A DNA stretch of 64,000 bases from positions 1,539,960 through 1,603,959 of the forward strand of contig NW_003314262.1 in NCBI RefSeq assembly GCF_000143415.4. Direction: 5' to 3'. Origin of the DNA: Selaginella moellendorffii. Taxonomy: Eukaryota > Streptophyta > Lycopodiopsida > Selaginellales > Selaginellaceae. The translations under genes and the position numbers were made by a program. Positions 47,272-58,201 of the stretch are shown in pieces (positions within the stretch are counted from its first letter, which is position 1; the number at the start of each line of letters is the position of its first letter). The notes beneath the pieces were generated by a model, which was given only the letters and a program-made list of their open reading frames with translations, was not told where the DNA came from and ran no database searches.

Positions 47272-50200
47272 ATGGCCTTCAGGGTTGGGGAAAAGGTTTA
47301 CATTTTGATTGGTGGGAAGAGAGTTGCAAAAGGGACCCTTGTGTCTATGGATCGGAACTTTGTTATACACTATCAAAGGCTTGGGGAAGGCAATGCTGCT
47401 GTATCAGTAGAGACTGTCTTCGATGGGAATGTGGTCGCTATTGAACGAGGAGAGATGGTCGTCGGGGTAAATGTTGTTGTTGCCTTGAAAAATCTTCAGA
47501 AGAAAGCAGATGTTGGGGACAGCGCAAGTGCGACGCATGTTCCCTCCGTGGATCTTAAGAACCATGTTACATGGATTCAGGCGAAGGTGTTTCTAAACAA
47601 CCCCGAGGGGGAGGTGGTAGCTGAAGGCTTAGCCACAGTTGTCGATCCAAGAGATGCGGTTGCTAATCAAGAATTGGGCTGGGATGATATTGGAGTTGCG
47701 ATTTTAGAGGTTGTTGACACAGAAGAAAACAGTCTGACTATTGGAAGCATTGTGCGGTGGAAATTGAGGCACTTAGTATTTGAGAATGTGAAGGATTCAC
47801 AATCAAACACCACTACAACTGATGACAGAACATCTCTTCATGGGAAAAGAAAGTACACCTTCCTAAAGCGCAGCCAAAGGGATCTGAGCAACGAACCGAA
47901 AAGGCAAAAAATGGCGATGGAGGTTCGAATGGTCTCGACAGTTGCTTGTTGCAAGAGGAGGTGCTATCAACATGCTGATTGGGATGCTATTGAAGAGGAG
48001 AGAGCAAGATACAAGACATTGTCCTGGAAGGCAGCTCGCAATTTTGTGTATGAGGCATTACGGTCATCTGTTGATGCTTCAGAACATCAGGTGGGGGGCA
48101 TGGTCTTCCAGAGGGGTTTGGTCTGCATGAAGGCATGGAGAATCATTTATGGAGTCCCTCGAACCACATTCTACAGAATCAAAACTGAGTTCGAGGAACA
48201 AAGGGTTCAACAGGCAGTCCATGGGAACGACAGTACGCACAAAACCAGGGGTCATGTTGTATATGGAGAGGCAATCTTCAAGAGGTTTATCGAGACATGT
48301 AGCGAGCAGCAACCACATAAAACCCGCCTCTTGGAAGATGGAACACGAGACACCCAACGAGTTCTCCCTTCCATGTATACCAAGGGGGCCATATTGGAAG
48401 ATGTGAATCGAGAACTCCAGAGTAATGGCTACAGGAAGCTGAGCCAATCTAAATTTAGTAGATTGTGGAGCAACAGGTTCAGGGATGTGAGTATAGGAAA
48501 GTACTCCAGCTTTTCAAAGTGTCACGAGTGCACTGCTATCAAAATAGCTTTGTCGAAGAATTCTTGCAGCACTCAAGAGTGAGAGACGTTGGTTAGAAGG
48601 CGGCTCGACCACAACATCGAGCAGAGAAGCTGCAAGACTGCATATTATCATAACAGGATTCTCTCCATGGAGAGACCTGACTCTTACCTCTGCATCATCC
48701 ACGACAAAATGGACCAGAAAAAGACGTGCTTACCTCGACTCAATCCTGCCCCCAAGGCAATCTCTTCATCCATGCAGCTGCCTGTGTCTCTGTTTGGCAT
48801 AATTGCTCATGGGCATGGTGCCCAGAACTATGGGAACTTCTTTGTACCTCTATGGGGTGGCGGGGGTGCAAACATGATGATTGTGTCCCTAGCAAAACAC
48901 TTAAGGTCTCTGCAAAGTGCGCAGACTGAGCTGAACGGCCAACCCTTGCATAAAGCCCTTGTCGATCGAACCCCATACAGGGTTCAGCTGGAGGAGGAGC
49001 AAAGGCTTGCAGTATCGCGTGGGGCCCCATGCCATCCCAGTGAATATGTTGGCCGTCAGATTGTAGGGTTATCACGTGAGGCCTCATGCCATTCCGACGA
49101 GGCTGGTCGCCCGGTGAATGCACAGCCTCATCCAAACGAAGCAGAATCTCAAGGAAGTTCTTGCGGCCGATGTGGCCTTCCACCCCATCTTCTGCTCCAA
49201 ACAGACAATGCTGGCAGTGAGAACAAAAACATGTACGTCTTCGCGTACTTGGCGATGCTTGTTGCCAAAGGCATATTTGAAACGGTTACACTTGGCTTTC
49301 TCATGGTTGGGCACACTCATGAAGACGTCGATGCCATGTTCAGTCACCTGGCAGAGTCCCTCCGGCGATCCAATGTCCTCACCCTCCCACAACTCTACGA
49401 TGAATTCCAAAATTGCATCAAAGGCACTGTTGAAGCTGCACTTCTGACAGAGGTTCTAGACTTTAAGGGGTTTGTAAGAGGCTACATCAGGGACGGATCC
49501 GAAATGCTGATTGGCCACTCCAAGCCTCTTCAGTTTCATTTCAGCATGTGTGACGGTGCTCCAGTGATGAGGTACAAGATGAGAGAATGGGACACAGTGT
49601 GGCTGCCAGTGGACGGCATTGAACTCTTCAAGAGAGATCCCATAACTGGGGAACCTATGATTCCTCAGGGTTCCCCACGGCCGATGCACCCGAATGGACT
49701 CAAAGACCAGGAAAGTATAGTGGCCGGGATTAGACAGCATATTGCCTTCTGGAAGAGGGGGTTGGTGTTTGGTGGAGAATCCTATTTTCAGAGGTGCAAG
49801 CCTTTGCTCGAATACTGGGAGAAGATTATATCTGCTATCCAAAATGGGCCGGTTGTATATGAAGAATTGGAAGAGTCCTTTTGGCCAGAACCCAAAGCAC
49901 CAGATAGTAGCGGAACAATGTCCTCTGGAAATGCAGTGACAGATAACGATGTTGAGGATCACTATTGTGGGCCGAGGAACAAGAAGCCGGATTCAGCATT
50001 CAATCCAGTACAGGTCTGAAAAGGAATGGTCGTGCTTGTCAGACCCAGTAATAAAAAACAAATGATATGGGTGGGGCGCTGCATCACTGATGTAGAGGAG
50101 GACGCGAAAACTAACTCCTTCAATGTAACTGTGGAATGGTTCAAGCCAAGTTCCGGATATACGAAGAATTGCCTAGAAAAGAGATGGGTGCTGAATCCAA

Positions 50201-50413
50201 GGGATCCCAGCATGAGCATATCGGTGGATAATGTTGTGCATGGTTGGATGCGGAAGCAGAGTGCCACCATCACCTTGCTAGACCATGCAAGAGATGCAGC
50301 AAGAGCATTCATAACCCGGGTTCAAGGTGAGATTCATTAATATTCCTTTACTAAGTTTCTAATGTATTTTATTTCAAGGTGAACAATCCGAATCTGAATC
50401 AGAGGAGGCGTGA
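47272..50413 (+). pseudogene. DDE-like transposase gene of B, two nonsense mutations
   Basis: Main exon 47272-50326, intron 50327-50378 (52 nt), last exon 50379-50413; 3090 nt as in A. The frame is continuous apart from TGA at 48580-48582 (CGA in A) and TGA at 50017-50019 (TGC in A). D478/D481 are encoded at about 48703-48714, D645 at 49204-49206 and E684/D685 at 49321-49326. Two palindromes lie in frame at 49018 and 49070, between the first and second catalytic Asp blocks, adding an insert of uncertain fate (translated or spliced). A and B carry different stops, so each break is recent relative to their split. The DUF7869/DUF8039 labels are from memory of motif style and need a profile search. 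Confidence 0.85.
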
Positions 50414-50620
50414 TGGCATGTGGCCTGAGATGATGTGACATATGCATTTACCAATCACACGTGCATAAATCTAATAATATGGCGTGTGGCCCATATTAAT
50501 GGCACATAAACCCATATTGTGGGCTTACGTGCTTTATGTACCATCATTCCCTTGCAGCGTGTGTGTTGGTTTCCTTTTATAACACAACGAACTCCATATT
50601 TTAGGGTGAAGAGCGTTCTC

Positions 50621-50878
50621 ATGGCAAGCACAAAATCTGTAAGTGAGGCAGAAAAGGAGACGGAGAAGGAGATAGGTGAAGATGTAGAATATATAAGTCT
50701 TCCAAACTCCTCGTACTATACTCCAGGTGATCATTTTTCTGAACAAACGGCAATATTAACAACTATCGAGAACGCCCCAGTAACGTCAGAGACAACAATC
50801 CAAAGCAAAACAACTGACCCGGAGAAGAATGATAGTACCGCTGAGAGTACCAAAAAGGAGGTGTCCACTAGCGCTTAG
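50621..50878 (+). CDS. Small Ser/Thr/Glu-rich ORF found only in B
   Basis: 85 codons from ATG at 50621 (MASTKSVSEAEKE) to TAG. It is polar, without membrane or recognised domain. It lies in the ~515 bp after the transposase that A lacks, bounded by palindromes near 50413 and 50886. It could be an alternative last exon of the transposase or noncoding; there is no second copy to test conservation. Confidence 0.3.
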   Translation: MASTKSVSEAEKETEKEIGEDVEYISLPNSSYYTPGDHFSEQTAILTTIENAPVTSETTIQSKTTDPEKNDSTAESTKKEVSTSA

Positions 50879-51514
50879 GCTTATAATGGTGTGTGCCTTC
50901 ATGCCATTTACTTGATCACCAAATACCTTTTTCCCTTTGCACTAGTATATCTTAATACCGGTCTGAGAAATAGAATGGCATGTGCCCTGAGGCCTTTTAC
51001 TAAATCACCTTTGAAAGAAATGCAAGCCTCTATGTCGTAAAAAAAAGGTACTAGAGAAATTCCTTAATAATATGAATGTTATTTAGTTTCATGAAAATAC
51101 ACTAAGGGTCAAATGAGTTAAATGACTTCTCCAGACTAGCAATGCCTCTTGCTACACCTTCACAATTAGATTCGTTAGAAAAAGATAACATTGAATAATA
51201 TCTAAATGTTCTCACCATTAAGTTATATGTCTGGCTAATAGGAATGACGTTCATCTTGGAAAGCTCACCACACGCTCAATGAACAAACAAATAGTGTGTG
51301 CGCGCATGCCATCGCTCTTCTTTAGCTTCAGATTCGGCTTGTTCACCTTGACAATGAGATTTATTATACAACCAGATGGACTCAGTCTGGACATAAAGTC
51401 ACCGCGCTAGTCACCATGCCCCAGATATGTCTAGCCTCTGGACAAAAAACATATAATTTCACGTCATTTTCAAATACTTGAAAATTTGTACCTAGTCCCA
51501 TTTTACTGAATAAA

Positions 51515-51538
51515 TCCCACTTTAACGAAATAGAGCTT
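51515..51538 (-). repeat. Right terminal inverted repeat of B
   Basis: Same 24 bases as the A repeats, followed by AAAG (51539-51542). Confidence 0.93.
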
Positions 51539-51542
51539 AAAG

Positions 51543-53343
51543 GTACTTCTTCCGTTCCTGTCTTTTTGTCACTCTTCACTGAGAGTAAGCACAAAAATGC
51601 TGCCTTAGTTCCTTTAGTGAGTTGTCCTCTCATGGACACCAGGTTTAAGCAGGATTCTTTAGCCTTGCTTTGCCCTACCTTTAGATCCTGGGCCTCCACC
51701 CTAGATCTTCTTCCTTGGGCATTCGCCAGTACCACAAGGTTCCTACCTTGTCCATGCAGGGCTACCACAAACCGATTGAACCAATCCATTCCGAAGATCA
51801 CGTCAAATCTCGCCATGTCCAACACGGTGAAATCCATGTCTACTTTCCATGTCCCTACTTCGACTCTCGCTTGTCGAAGTACCTCATTGGTGCTTTGGCT
51901 ACCTTGAACAAACTCTATAGTCCTTGGTTCGCCTAGCCGCTGCACCGTTAGTCCGGCTTGCCGGACTATGTCTGCAGCCACAAAATTATCCGAAGCACCA
52001 ATGTCAATAAGAATCTTAACAAAGCTACCTCCGAGCTTCCCTCAGAGGGCTAGTAGATGTCGCGAATGACTCTTTACCAAAGTTGCTCGTGTAATGAGTA
52101 ACTTTGAGTTAGGGACTGGATCACATACCTCAGTTTGGACTTCACCCGACTTGATGGCCATATTGGCTCTGGCCTTCTTCGGGTAGGGACATTCCCTCAA
52201 AAAGTGTCCCGCTTCACCGCAGTTGTAGCATACGTTGTTTCCCACGCTGCTATACGACTTGACCTTCTTATCCATGGGTTTGTCTCTTTTCGCTTGACTT
52301 CCTCACATACTCGCTCGCTGGCCACCGGATTTGCCTTTCCGGAACCCCGAGGACTCATTCTTAGAGAAACTCTTTTTGAATTTCCCCCTGCTATACGTTC
52401 CCCTTGGTTTGGCCCCTTTGCTAAACGTGGCTCCCGACCCCGTTGTGTTCCCTTTTCGCAGATTATCGTTGAAATGCACCTTGATGGCCGCATCCAACGC
52501 TTCCTTGTAGTTGGTCGGGTTCCAGCGCATCACCTCACCGTGAGCCCAGGTTTGCAAACCTGAAATGAAGGCATGGAACGCATCCATATCCCCCATGTCC
52601 GTGACAAGTATCCTCTTTGCCAAGAACCCATTCACATATTCCTGGATGGTTCCAGTCTGCTTCAGCCTACTCAGATGATCTCTCAGATGCAAAGTGGCAT
52701 TCGGAGGAACGTATGTTGCGCGGATCCTCGCCTTCATCATGTCCCAAGTGGCCACTGGTCCTTTGTTGGCCTCCGTCGTTCTCCACCAAGACTTGGCATT
52801 ATTTGCCAAGTATGGTTTTGCACATGGGACCTTCTCCGAGCTCGGTAATCGCAATGCTCAGAAGTAGTCCTCCATATCGTAAAACCAATCCTCCACCACC
52901 TTATAGTCATTCACTCCCTTGAAGACCGGTGGGGGTTTTGGTTTGTACTTGGGAACTGCCTGAGGGATTGATTCTACTTCGGTTTGTTCAACCTTGTTTG
53001 GTTCTGCCTCAGTCCCTGCCAAAGGGTCCGCACCTTCTGCGCTGCCAGCATCCGCAGTCTTTCGCCTTTTCTTCCGCTTCTCGTCACGCTTTAGCTTGCG
53101 TACGAGAGTCTCCAGCAGGGCATTGGTCTGCGCCAATTGACCTTCTAGAACGTCCAATCGAGCCTTGGATGACCGAACCTCGCCACCGGACTCCTGTTTG
53201 GAAGTTTCCTCACTAGAGTCCTCCTCATGCAAGGATTCCTCATCCATAGCCTCTTGTTCGACCGAAAGCTCCAGCTCTGGCGGAGGTTCTGTCTCCGCCT
53301 GGGTTCGCTTACGCCCTGCCCTTGCCATCTCCCAGCAATCCAC
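51543..53343 (-). pseudogene. Gypsy II gag and protease
   Basis: A single minus-strand frame with stop codons. The start is near 53343-53325 (MARAGRK). A Glu-rich then Lys/Arg-rich N-terminal stretch leads to a capsid-like region (VVEDWFYDMEDYF, then AKSWWRT, LRDHLSRLKQ). The zinc knuckle CYNCGEAGHFLREC is at about 52225-52185, and the protease end (DVIFGMDWFNRF) near 51800. A TGA lies at about 52856 and other stops near 52300 and 52040. It runs in frame into the RT part on the other side of B. Confidence 0.88.
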
Positions 53344-53373
53344 CTCTATCCTTCGCTAGAACTGAGGAGAAGG

Positions 53374-53384
53374 CTCCGATACCA
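53374..53384 (-). other. Primer-binding site of Gypsy II
   Basis: Minus strand TGGTATCGGAG, three bases from the LTR, close to the initiator tRNA-Met complement TGGTATCAGAG with one change. Confidence 0.8.
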
Positions 53385-53387
53385 AAT

Positions 53388-54532
53388 TGTAAGCCACAAA
53401 TTTTTCCTTTCCAATTTGCCAGCTTACCTCGTCTATCCGTCCGACACTGCCTTGGCTTTTGCTAAGTTCCCTCGCCAAGGTTCTCGCCTATGGTACCAAC
53501 TCCTACTTGGTCCTACTTGGTTTCAGCTACTCACTGCACGAGCAACGGAGTGTTAGCCATCCATCCACGGATTCCCAATCTCTCTCAATCCCCCTCCCCG
53601 GGTTAGACTGGACTTAAGGTTCGGCTACACTCCCCGCAAGCACAAGCAGCCAAGCACAAGCAGCCAAGCACACCAAGCTTCCAGGTTCCTAACATCCCTT
53701 GGTACCACAAGACTTGATCATGGGACCCTCTAAATCCCAAGTCTTGAGTGCAACACTTGCTTTGGGACATTGGGGCGAAACACCGTCGCCTAGCGGCCTG
53801 GTATGGGTACCTCTACCCCCCCCCACTTCCATCCCGAAGGAAGGCCCAAGCCCTTAGGAAGGGCGAGGACCAATAAGCCGCATGGTACTCAAGTGGGGCA
53901 CCACTCCACATGAGCCGAGAGCACCACAATCGGTTTCCCTTTCGGGAGTGGGAGCTACTCTTGAGCACTTCCTTGGATGGCCCCTCCAGCACCAACCAAG
54001 TCCATATTCACTCCCACCCAAGGCCCCTCGGTCCCAGTCTCAACCTCAAGTTGGAAGCCCCACTGGAGAGTCCCTTCAAAACTGGTTCCTGGACCTCACT
54101 ATCCCTACTATACTTTTGGAACCCCCTGCAGCCCCCCCCCGCCTGGGAGACGCACGCTTTGGGCTTTCACCCCTTGACCCGTATTAGTATTTGAACTTAG
54201 TCTCTGGCTCAATCTTGGACTCAATTTCGGATCCGACTTCGGATTTGGTCTCGGACTCGATCTTGGACTCAATCTCGGACCCAATCTCGGACCCAACCTC
54301 GGACTCGACCTCGGACTCGGTCTCGGACCCGATTTCGGATCTCGGACTCCGTCTTGAACTCAGTCCCCGAGTCGGCCTCGGACTCAATTTCAGACTCTAT
54401 CTCGAATTCGGTCTCCGAGTCGGTCTTGGACTCGATCTTCGACTTGGTCCCATCCAATGAACTCTTTGTCATTTTGGTCATGCTTTCGGGGTTCCTTTAG
54501 CCTACGACACCTCGGCGAGTTGGTTCCTTACA
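53388..54532 (-). repeat. 5-prime LTR of Gypsy II
   Basis: 1145 bp with TG...CA ends, followed by TATAC. It contains the longer CTCGGACTC minisatellite (54195-54450) and a poly-C tract near 54134. Confidence 0.92.
54195..54450 (-). repeat. Expanded CTCGGACTCGAT minisatellite in the 5-prime LTR of Gypsy II
   Basis: About 20 imperfect units of roughly 12 bp, near double the other LTR. It accounts for most of the LTR length difference. Confidence 0.8.
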
Positions 54533-54577
54533 TATACTTTTTGGCTTCTAGTGGAAATAATAGTAATGATCAATATG

Positions 54578-55549
54578 TGTTGCGAATGTGACTTCAGGTA
54601 TCGAAAGTTACCTGTCGGCTAGTCCTTACGGACACTCTTACCTTACTGCCACAATGGCAGGAGGTTAATATTGCTAGACCCTTTATTAGTCCCTCTTGTG
54701 CTAGAGGAGTTAATTGGGCATTTCAAGTGTACTTAGACTGGACGAGCATAAGGACGGAATTCCTACTATTATTAACTAAGTATACTTAGCTTGGTAAGGA
54801 GTTCCTGTCTCGTTTTGTCTTGCACTGGCTAGTGACAAGAACCCTCGCGTATTAAGATTGGTCCCTCAATATCGCTACATGATAGCTTACCGTGTCTGCC
54901 AAACACCCTCGCTATTATGCCCTTTGTGTTAGTCTCATTTTGGTCCCAAATGCTATTTATGGAAAGTGTCCAGATTTGCTCATTTGGCATATCTACAGAA
55001 TGTAGAGATCGGCATGAACACAATGGTGCTCATCCCGTGTCCAAATTCATAATCTAGGGACATTCCATATTTAGTAAGTTTCGAGCTTGTCCCAAAGACT
55101 AACTCCTGATACTAATGAAGATTTCGGGTGAAAGCCCAAAGCATGTGTTCCTCAACGGGGGGGGGCTGTGGTTCCAAATGTATAATAGGGATCGTGGGTA
55201 GGTCGGGCATGGCTGACCAACCTGAGGCATAGTCTAGCTCCCGCTTGCGTGCTTGTCCTTGTTCTGCATCCAGCTTGGGTTTAAGCCCAAGTTCCATTCC
55301 ATGTTAGCTGGTGGAGTACCCATATTTCACGTTAGACAACTGGTATGCCGAAATAGCGCCAGACTCCGTTTGGCTCTATTTTGCATGCTAGTCCTGGCAT
55401 TAGGATGCTGGTTGCTCTAGGATTGTTTTAAGTCCCTTCGAGCTCTTGTCCCTTCGCTCCTTGGGCTGTGTGCTCAGGAGTTGCTCCATGGTTCAGTTCC
55501 GTCACTCCTTAGTTCCATGCTTGAGAGTTTGGCACTATTCCTTCGTTTA
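54578..55549 (+). mobile_element. Solo LTR, left part (split by Gypsy III)
   Basis: Starts TGTTGCGAATGTGAC, related to the Gypsy III LTR but diverged and longer. It continues at 62712-62857, ending GTGCTACA. The flanks ATATG (54573-54577) and GTATG (62858-62862) are a probable 5-bp duplication with one transition. No internal region remains, as expected after LTR-LTR recombination. Confidence 0.8.
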
Positions 55550-55554
55550 GTGGC

Positions 55555-56474
55555 TGTCGCGAATGTGACTTCAGGTATCGAAAGATACTTGTCGACCAGT
55601 CCTTACGGACACTCTTTCCTTACTGCCATGACGGCAGAAGGTCGGTACAGTTGGTTCCCTTTATTGTTCCCACTTGAGCTAGTTGAGAAACTGGTCAATG
55701 ACCGTGTACTTAAATCGGATAAACATAAGGTAGGAACCCTATGTGTTTCTTGCTGAGCATACTCGGCCTGGTTTGAGAAACTCCTGTCATTGGCTTGCAC
55801 TTGCTAGTGTCAAGAACCCCCGGGATATTGAGACTAATCCCTCAATATTCATTAAATGATAGCTTACCGTGTCTGCCAAACACCCTCGCTATCACGCCCT
55901 TTGTGTTGGTCTCATTTCGGTCCCAAATGCTATTTAAGGAAAGTGTCTAGATTAGCTCATTTGGCATATTTACGGAATGTAGAGATCGGCCTGAACACAA
56001 TGGTGTTTGTCCCGTGTCCAAATTCACAATCTAAGGACATTCCATATTTAGTAAATTTCGGACTTGTCCCAGAGACTAACTCCTGGTACTAAGGGAGGCT
56101 TGGGGTGAAAGCCCAAAGCGTGTGTCCCTCAAGGGGGGGGGGGGGCTGTGGGGGGTTCCAAATGTATAGTAGGGATAGTGGTTGGAATGCATGTCCGACC
56201 ACCTGAGACATTAGTTTGGCTCCTGCTGGGCTGTGTCGCTCCTTGTTCTGCGTCCAACTTGGGTCTAAGCCCAAGCTCCACGCTGCTCTAGTCGGTGGAG
56301 TACCCTCCTCCTCGTGCTAGGCCACCGGTATGCCAAAATTGTGCCAGACTCTGTCTGACACCATTTTGCGTGCAGGTGCTGGATACGGGGAGCTGGTGCT
56401 CGTGGGATTGTACCGGACCCTCGTTTCGTAGCGCAACGGGCTTGGAGTTCGGCTCCAAATTTAGGTGTGCTACA
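55555..56474 (+). repeat. 5-prime LTR of Gypsy III
   Basis: 920 bp, TG...CA ends, with a G homopolymer near 56139 that differs in length from the partner LTR. Confidence 0.94.
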
Positions 56475-56476
56475 TT

Positions 56477-56488
56477 TGGTATCAGAGG
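56477..56488 (+). other. Primer-binding site of Gypsy III
   Basis: TGGTATCAGAGG, two bases after the LTR, matching the 3-prime end complement of initiator tRNA-Met. Confidence 0.88.
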
Positions 56489-56665
56489 AATTGTCTCAGC
56501 GATTCCTATCCAACTTTTGTCAAATTTTTTGACTTAAGTTGCATACGTAGAGACTTTTCTAGTAGATCCGAAGTGACCTGTGTAGGATTAGCTGGATTGC
56601 ACCATTCGGTAAGAATGTTGTATGCATGTTCAGTGACTGATAGAGGCATGCATGCAGCTAGCGGG

Positions 56666-58201
56666 ATGGTGAAACGGAACCGTGCTGATGACGCTAAAAC
56701 CTCTAGACGGGCGAATCGAGAGGAGGAAACTCCTGCTAGAGATGCTGTGGAAGAGGCAGAGGCTGAGTCGGAAGAGGAAGAGCCAAATGCTGCGGCGTTG
56801 CAGCGTACGGCTCAAAAAGTCGAGATCGAGAATTTGCGAAAGGAGATTCGCAAATTGAAGAAGGAGAACAAAAAGAGGAAGAAAGAAGCTGAGGCAGCCA
56901 AACCAGCTAAGCCTAAGCAACCAGACTCCTCTTCAAGTTCTGAGGACGATGAAGTTCTGCAGCCGCCCCTGATTGCACGAGTTTCAAAGTTCAAGCCTCC
57001 GAAACCACCCAACTTCAGAGGCATGCGGGACTATCAGGTTTTGGAAGACTGGGTCTACAATATGGAGAACTACTTCATAGCGGCAGACGTAGATGATCGT
57101 ACGAAAGTTGCGTGCGCGCAATCCTTTCTCACTGATCATACCAAAACTTGGTGGCGCCAAGTGTGTGCTGTAAAAGGGCAGACTAGGAGTTGGACCAAGA
57201 TGTGGTCTCGTATCCGTAAGGAATACTTGGCAGATGATCTTGGTCTGAGACTTCGCGCGGAGCTGCGGCGGTTAAAGCAGTGAGGTGATCTCATGCATTA
57301 GGTTAATGCGTTTGCTCAGAAGCGCATTATGATTGCAAATATGAGTGACGAAGATGCTCGATGTAAGGAGGCAGCGCAGCAAGTTGCCTTTAGTCACTCA
57401 CTCATGGAACAATATCAGCAACCGTATGCTGGTAACTCGGACAAGAATAGGAATTCTGGGAATAAACAAGGTGATCGGAAACAGAGGGTGGAAAGTAGGT
57501 TCCGCCCTGGAGGCTCACAAGCAACGGTTAACAAAGGTGGTGGTGGTTGGAGACCACCAGCAGCTTCTTCTGGTCCTAGGCCCTCTGTTCCTCCTCCTAG
57601 TGGGTACAAGCAGCAGCAACCTGCAAAACCTGCTCCTAGCGGAACGGATAGTGTGGGTCATTGCTTCCATTGTGGAGAGTCGGGACATAGGTCCTCGGAA
57701 TGTCCCAACAAGCATAAGACAAGGTCTCGGGTTAATGTCATGAGGGAAGACGGTGGTGGTGAAGCTGAAGGAGTTGACGAGTTGGTCAATGCAGACTATG
57801 AGGAAGAAGAGGTGAGTAACTTTCATTGCTTTCCTCAAGCTTTTCTTGCAGTCAATGCAAACACTGATCCGTTGATGTATCTGGTAGGCTTTGTCCGTGG
57901 ACACCGAATCCGAGTGATGATTGACACGGGAGCTACGCACAGCGTGATGTCCAAAGACTTAGTTAAGTTGTTAGGATTGAATGCTGAGCAAATGTCACCT
58001 ATGCATTTCCGGTTTGCGGAAGGTGGGCAAGTAGCCAGAAAGTTTGTGAGTGATGTTCCAATAAAGATATCCAAGTGGAAAGAAAGAGTGGACTTGGTAG
58101 TGTTGAAGATACCAGATTTTCAGATGGTGTTTGGTATGGATTTCTTCAACAAGTATATAAAAGGGATTTATGGGGATGTCGGACCTTTTGGGTTCAAGTG
58201 A
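56666..58201 (+). pseudogene. Gypsy III gag and protease
   Basis: Starts MVKRNRADD. An acidic stretch and a Lys/Glu coiled coil precede the capsid-like part (VLEDWVYNMENYF, TKTWWRQ). The zinc knuckle CFHCGESGHRSSEC is at about 57663-57704, and protease has VMIDTGATHSVM (about 57915) and VFGMDFF. TGA at 57281-57283 and TAG near 57299 interrupt capsid; both fit C-to-T changes. The frame then shifts near 58150-58200 relative to pol, so Gag-Pol is not continuous. Confidence 0.9.

Larger units (their letters stand above)
38505..51315. repeat. Dispersed 22-24-bp palindromes of element B
   Basis: Clear or slightly degenerate copies start near 38792, 39870, 39943, 41315, 41454, 42943, 44222, 44283, 44358, 45276, 45511, 46446, 47061, 47096, 47166, 49018, 49070, 50478, 50886 and 50973. 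Half-sites lie near 38505, 38838, 45141, 45436, 46376, 50413 and 51296. Most align with sites in A. The site at A 10637 is missing here, and those at 45276, 50478 and 50886 are missing from A. Confidence 0.9.
38406..51538. mobile_element. Large two-gene DNA transposon, copy B
   Basis: 13,133 bp, inverted relative to A. The terminal repeats match with one mismatch (left end AAGTTC, right end AAGCTC on the complement). The target duplication is AAAG at 38402-38405 and 51539-51542. The host Gypsy II gag-pol frame runs on uninterrupted if the element and one AAAG are left out, which confirms the exact ends and the 4-bp duplication. B holds the same two divergent genes, palindromes and repeats as A, about 390 bp of control-region sequence and about 515 bp downstream of the transposase that A lacks. 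B is younger than Gypsy II, into which it inserted. Confidence 0.95.
34040..54532 (-). mobile_element. Gypsy II: chromodomain Ty3/Gypsy element split by transposon B
   Basis: LTRs at 34040-35016 and 53388-54532 are flanked by the 5-bp duplication TATAC (34035-34039 and 54533-54537). The element reads on the minus strand, with the primer-binding site beside the right LTR and gag, protease, RT, RNase H, integrase and chromodomain running leftward. Transposon B (38406-51538) lies between protease and RT. Without B it would be about 7.4 kb. Gag through integrase share a single frame apart from stop codons, then a frame change precedes the chromodomain. Confidence 0.93.

Noticed and set aside
788-51538. 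A and B as the two arms of one large inverted duplication
   Set aside because: They have different target duplications (AATT and AAAG), different host elements at their ends, and unrelated DNA outside. They are two insertions.
56477-56488. tRNA gene fragment
   Set aside because: It is the primer-binding site of a retrotransposon beside its LTR; no tRNA fold is present.
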